Assembly: GCA_046318595.1 (NCBI GenBank)
Contig: JBKCTV010000019.1
Coordinates: 1-26,646 of the forward strand
Reading direction: 5' to 3'
Length of the DNA stretch: 26,646 nt
Source of the DNA: DAITMV01 sp046318595
GTDB taxonomy: Bacteria; Pseudomonadota; Gammaproteobacteria; Burkholderiales; Burkholderiaceae_B
The notes beneath the pieces were generated by a model, which worked only from the letters and a program-made list of their open reading frames with translations, did no database searches and had not been told where the DNA came from. Each line of letters begins with the position of its first letter. The stretch's first letter is position 1. A program made the translations under genes and the position numbers. Positions 24,519-26,646 of the stretch are shown here, piece by piece.

Positions 24519-25517
24519 ATGCCACCTCACTCCCTGACCCACATGCTGCGCCTGGCGCGCCAAACCGACGGCCCCGGCCGCATCGACGAGGCGCTGGCCG
24601 AAGTCATCGCCACGCTGGCCTCGACCGGCCAGCGAATTGCGCATAGCGTTGCACGTGGCGCGCTGGCGGGCGTGCTCGGCTGTGCCGGCACGGAAAACGT
24701 TCAGGGCGAAACGCAAAAGCAACTCGACATCATCGCCAACGACATGCTGATGCGCGCCCTGGCGCCGACCGGCGTCGTGGCTGGCATGGCGTCCGAGGAG
24801 CTGGACGACTGCAGCCCCGTGCAAGGTCAGGAAAATGCGCCCTACCTCGTGCTGTTCGATCCGCTCGACGGCTCCAGCAATATCGACGTGAACGTGTCGA
24901 TCGGCACGATTTTTTCGATCCTGCGGCACACGCCCGGCCAAGCCGTCGACAACGACAGCTTTTTACAGCCCGGCCATGCCCAGGCGGCAGCCGGCTATAT
25001 CATCTACGGCCCGCAAGTCCAGCTCGTGCTGACATTTGGCCACGGCGTGCAAGGCTATACGCTCGACCGCGACGGTGGCGAGTTCGTCCTGACCGCCCCG
25101 CACATGCGAATTTCGCCCGCGACCAAAGAGTTTTCCATCAACATGTCCAACCAGCGCCATTGGCAAGCACCAGTGCAGCGTTACGTCGGCGAGCTGCTGG
25201 CCGGCAAAACCGGTCCGCGCGCCAAAGATTTCAACATGCGCTGGGTGGCGTCGATGGTGGCCGATGTCCACCGCATTCTGACGCGCGGCGGAATTTTCAT
25301 GTACCCCGCCGACGCCCGCGATCCGGCCAAACCCGGCAAGCTGCGTTTGCTATACGAGGCCAATCCGATGAGCCTGCTGGTCGAACAGGCCGGGGGCCAG
25401 GCATGTGATGGTGCGCAGCGTATTCTGGACATCGAACCGCAGGACCTGCATCAACGCTGTTCGGTCATGCTCGGGTCGGTGGAAGAAGTAACGCGGGTGC
25501 TGGATTATCACCGCTGA
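24519..25517 (+). CDS. fbp: Fructose-1,6-bisphosphatase class I
   Basis: Hydrolyses fructose-1,6-bisphosphate in gluconeogenesis. The 332-residue product has the metal-binding ASEE (91-94) and DPLDGSSN (114-121) motifs. Later it has GGIFMYPADAR, LYEANPMSLLVEQAGG and the C-terminal LGSVEEVTRV. The ATG at 24519 has no obvious ribosome binding site, and the six bases before it follow directly on the ParA-like gene, so translation may now depend on coupling to that gene. pepN and fbp are probably the original neighbours. A 49-nt gap without visible features separates it from the convergent toxin gene. Confidence 0.96.
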   Translation: MPPHSLTHMLRLARQTDGPGRIDEALAEVIATLASTGQRIAHSVARGALAGVLGCAGTENVQGETQKQLDIIANDMLMRALAPTGVVAGMASEELDDCSPVQGQENAPYLVLFDPLDGSSNIDVNVSIGTIFSILRHTPGQAVDNDSFLQPGHAQAAAGYIIYGPQVQLVLTFGHGVQGYTLDRDGGEFVLTAPHMRISPATKEFSINMSNQRHWQAPVQRYVGELLAGKTGPRAKDFNMRWVASMVADVHRILTRGGIFMYPADARDPAKPGKLRLLYEANPMSLLVEQAGGQACDGAQRILDIEPQDLHQRCSVMLGSVEEVTRVLDYHR

Positions 25518-25566
25518 GCCGGGACGGCCAATATGTCTTATGAATCAAGAACTGCGGCGCACCTCA

Positions 25567-25893
25567 TCACTCAAAAATTGTAACGACGGTTGCTAACACC
25601 TCCTCCATGATTGATGTCGGCAATGCGTCTACTTTGCGTCCAGCACGCGCGGAGAGATCGAGGGCGCGCGGTTGGTCGCAACGCACGATGCCGGTTGTTT
25701 TAATGCCGCTGATAGGCACAGCAAAGCCGACACGGCGGGCAAAGTCACCACCGCCAGTAATCGGTAAGATCACTGGACATTTTGTAAGGCAATTGAAGGC
25801 TTCGGAGGACAGGATCAGCACCGGACGATGGCCGCGTTGCTCATACCCCGCTGTCGGCTCAAGATCAACCATATAAATATCACCGCGCTGCAT
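25567..25893 (-). CDS. chpB: MazF/PemK-family toxin, ChpB-like
   Basis: Probable sequence-specific endoribonuclease toxin that cuts mRNA. The 108-residue product begins MQRGDIYMVDLEPTAGYEQ, with RPVLILS after it. It contains ITGGGDFARRVGFAVPI, which matches the ChpB pattern (ITQGGNFAR). The start is the ATG at 25893, which overlaps the antitoxin stop codon in an ATGA arrangement; a frame-open extension of 13 residues into the antitoxin gene lacks family similarity. Length and fold motifs are complete, so it looks functional. Confidence 0.9.
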   Translation of the reverse strand: MQRGDIYMVDLEPTAGYEQRGHRPVLILSSEAFNCLTKCPVILPITGGGDFARRVGFAVPISGIKTTGIVRCDQPRALDLSARAGRKVDALPTSIMEEVLATVVTIFE

Positions 25894-26156
25894 CAGATAA
25901 GCTCTCTTCCGACAGGCGGTGCATCGATCCATTCGCGCTCTTCCTTTGGCCGTGGATACACACCAGCCGCTTCGGCTTCAGCCAATAGCTCGGCTAATGT
26001 GTAGCGTGGCCGCGGCTGGGGATTGACCACTAAACAGCCATAATCGACGGCAAGGCCGACTGTCGCGCCGACTTGCAGATTCAATTGGTCAAGAAAAGCG
26101 GGCGGCACAGCAAGCATGACTGAGCCACCGACCTTGCGCAAATTGGTGGTATGCAT
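25893..26156 (-). CDS. chpS: MazE/ChpS-like antitoxin
   Basis: Antitoxin of the pair with the ChpB-like toxin: it should neutralise the toxin and repress the operon. The 87-residue product has an N-terminal AbrB/MazE swapped-hairpin DNA-binding region (LRKVGGSVMLAVPPAFLDQL, about 6-25, then LQVGATVGLAV). The acidic C-terminal arm includes RYTLAELLAEAE and ends near PPVGRELI, as in ChpS. I start at the ATG at 26156, which has GGGAG 7 nt upstream, rather than at 26204, because those first 16 codons cover the promoter and operator. Confidence 0.88.
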   Translation of the reverse strand: MHTTNLRKVGGSVMLAVPPAFLDQLNLQVGATVGLAVDYGCLVVNPQPRPRYTLAELLAEAEAAGVYPRPKEEREWIDAPPVGRELI

Positions 26157-26177
26157 GAGAACGCTCCCGAGAATAAA

Positions 26178-26216
26178 GTTATACAAAAGTATAACCAAAA
26201 TCATTTATAGCTGCAA
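26178..26216 (-). promoter_or_regulatory. Toxin-antitoxin promoter with palindromic operator
   Basis: A perfect inverted repeat GTTATAC-AAAA-GTATAAC spans 26178-26195. On the minus strand a -35-like TTGCAG (26216-26211) stands 17 bp before a -10 box TATACT (26193-26188), which lies inside the palindrome. Antitoxin bound there would block the promoter, the usual autoregulation of MazE-type systems. The rest of the gap up to 26275 shows no gene. Confidence 0.6.
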
Positions 26217-26275
26217 GCTTTCTCATGGGGAATGAATACTTCATTTTTGAACCGGAGGCCAGTCTTAATGCCGCC

Positions 26276-26646
26276 TCACTGCCTGAGCTCCGCCTTCTCC
26301 TCAGCAGCCTTGGCCTGCAAAGCCTTCAGCCGCACATCGAGCTGCGACTGCAGATAGAAGTCGTTACGCACCGCGCGCCGGGCGATCTGCGCCTGCTCAA
26401 TCGCCGCCTGAAAAGCCCCCTGCAGTTCATAGCTGTGCGACAGGTGCAAATGCTGTTCGGCGGTTTTACCGAGTGCGCCTTCGCTTTCCGCCAGCCGCTC
26501 GTAAACCTCCGGATCGCTGCGGTAAATCTGCAAAGTCTCTTCAAGCAGGGCCTCGGCATCACGGTGACGGCCAGCACGTTGCAGGGTCTCGCTGGCGAGC
26601 AGGGTCGTGGACAAAGCGTTTTCGTGTTTTTTGCGCAGCGCCAGCG
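26276..26646 (-). CDS. C-terminal part of a TPR protein, possibly an M48 (BepA-like) peptidase; cut by the window edge
   Basis: The reading frame stays open to the right edge, so the start is missing; 123 residues are visible. They form helix-turn-helix TPR-like repeats: ALSTTLLASETLQRAGRHRD, then EALLEETLQIYRSDPEVYERLAES, then a unit around HLSHSYELQGAFQAAIEQAQIARRA. The end, NDFYLQSQLDVRLKALQ, resembles the C-terminus of TPR-bearing M48 metalloproteases of the outer-membrane assembly pathway, but the protease domain lies outside the window. TTG at 26614 could be read as a start, but the repeat continues upstream of it. The M48 assignment is tentative. Confidence 0.6.
   Translation of the reverse strand, partial: LALRKKHENALSTTLLASETLQRAGRHRDAEALLEETLQIYRSDPEVYERLAESEGALGKTAEQHLHLSHSYELQGAFQAAIEQAQIARRAVRNDFYLQSQLDVRLKALQAKAAEEKAELRQ

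Overview
The window reads as chromosomal DNA of a betaproteobacterium, most likely Burkholderiaceae. The evidence is an EarP-type elongation factor P carrying Arg32 next to earP, the dapF-DUF484-xerC group, a lipid A acyltransferase divergent from metK, the metK-ahcY-metF methyl-cycle run, argD-argF-argG, and a GC-rich housekeeping background. Genes are packed tightly, with many start/stop overlaps, and no rRNA, tRNA, CRISPR array or intact transposon is visible. The species cannot be fixed from this sequence.

Layout. 1-2570 (+): rsuA, efp, earP (16S rRNA pseudouridylation, EF-P and its rhamnosyltransferase). 2567-5904 (-): lpxL, dapF, a DUF484 protein, xerC. 5905-6070 is a divergent intergenic region with a good metK promoter and a strongly structured metK leader. 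6071-9564 (+): metK, ahcY, metF, which make SAM, recycle S-adenosylhomocysteine and supply methyl-THF. 9622-10236 (-): 5-formyl-THF cyclo-ligase, whose start codon interlocks with that of the divergent lytic transglycosylase slt. slt is followed by an NDUFA9-like NAD-binding protein, then argD, argF and argG, up to 16630.

16647-18422 (-) is an AT-rich accessory gene for a 591-residue leucine-rich-repeat protein with an F-box-like N-terminus, resembling in architecture the GALA effectors of Ralstonia. A decayed, possibly IS30-like remnant sits just behind it. Housekeeping genes resume with murB (-), yajQ, an orphan UreE-like protein with a His-rich tail, and pepN. A second AT-rich accessory gene, a solitary ParA-type ATPase, is wedged between pepN and fbp. 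After fbp come a ChpS/ChpB-type toxin-antitoxin pair with an operator-like palindrome over its promoter, and the C-terminal part of a TPR protein that runs off the right edge.

The two points most worth follow-up are the metK leader and the F-box/LRR protein. The leader has a compact three-way junction, a perfect 9-nt direct repeat that allows strand exchange, and an anti-Shine-Dalgarno strand, so it looks like an undescribed methionine/SAM-related switch. The LRR protein is a candidate eukaryote-directed effector that would suggest a host-associated lifestyle.
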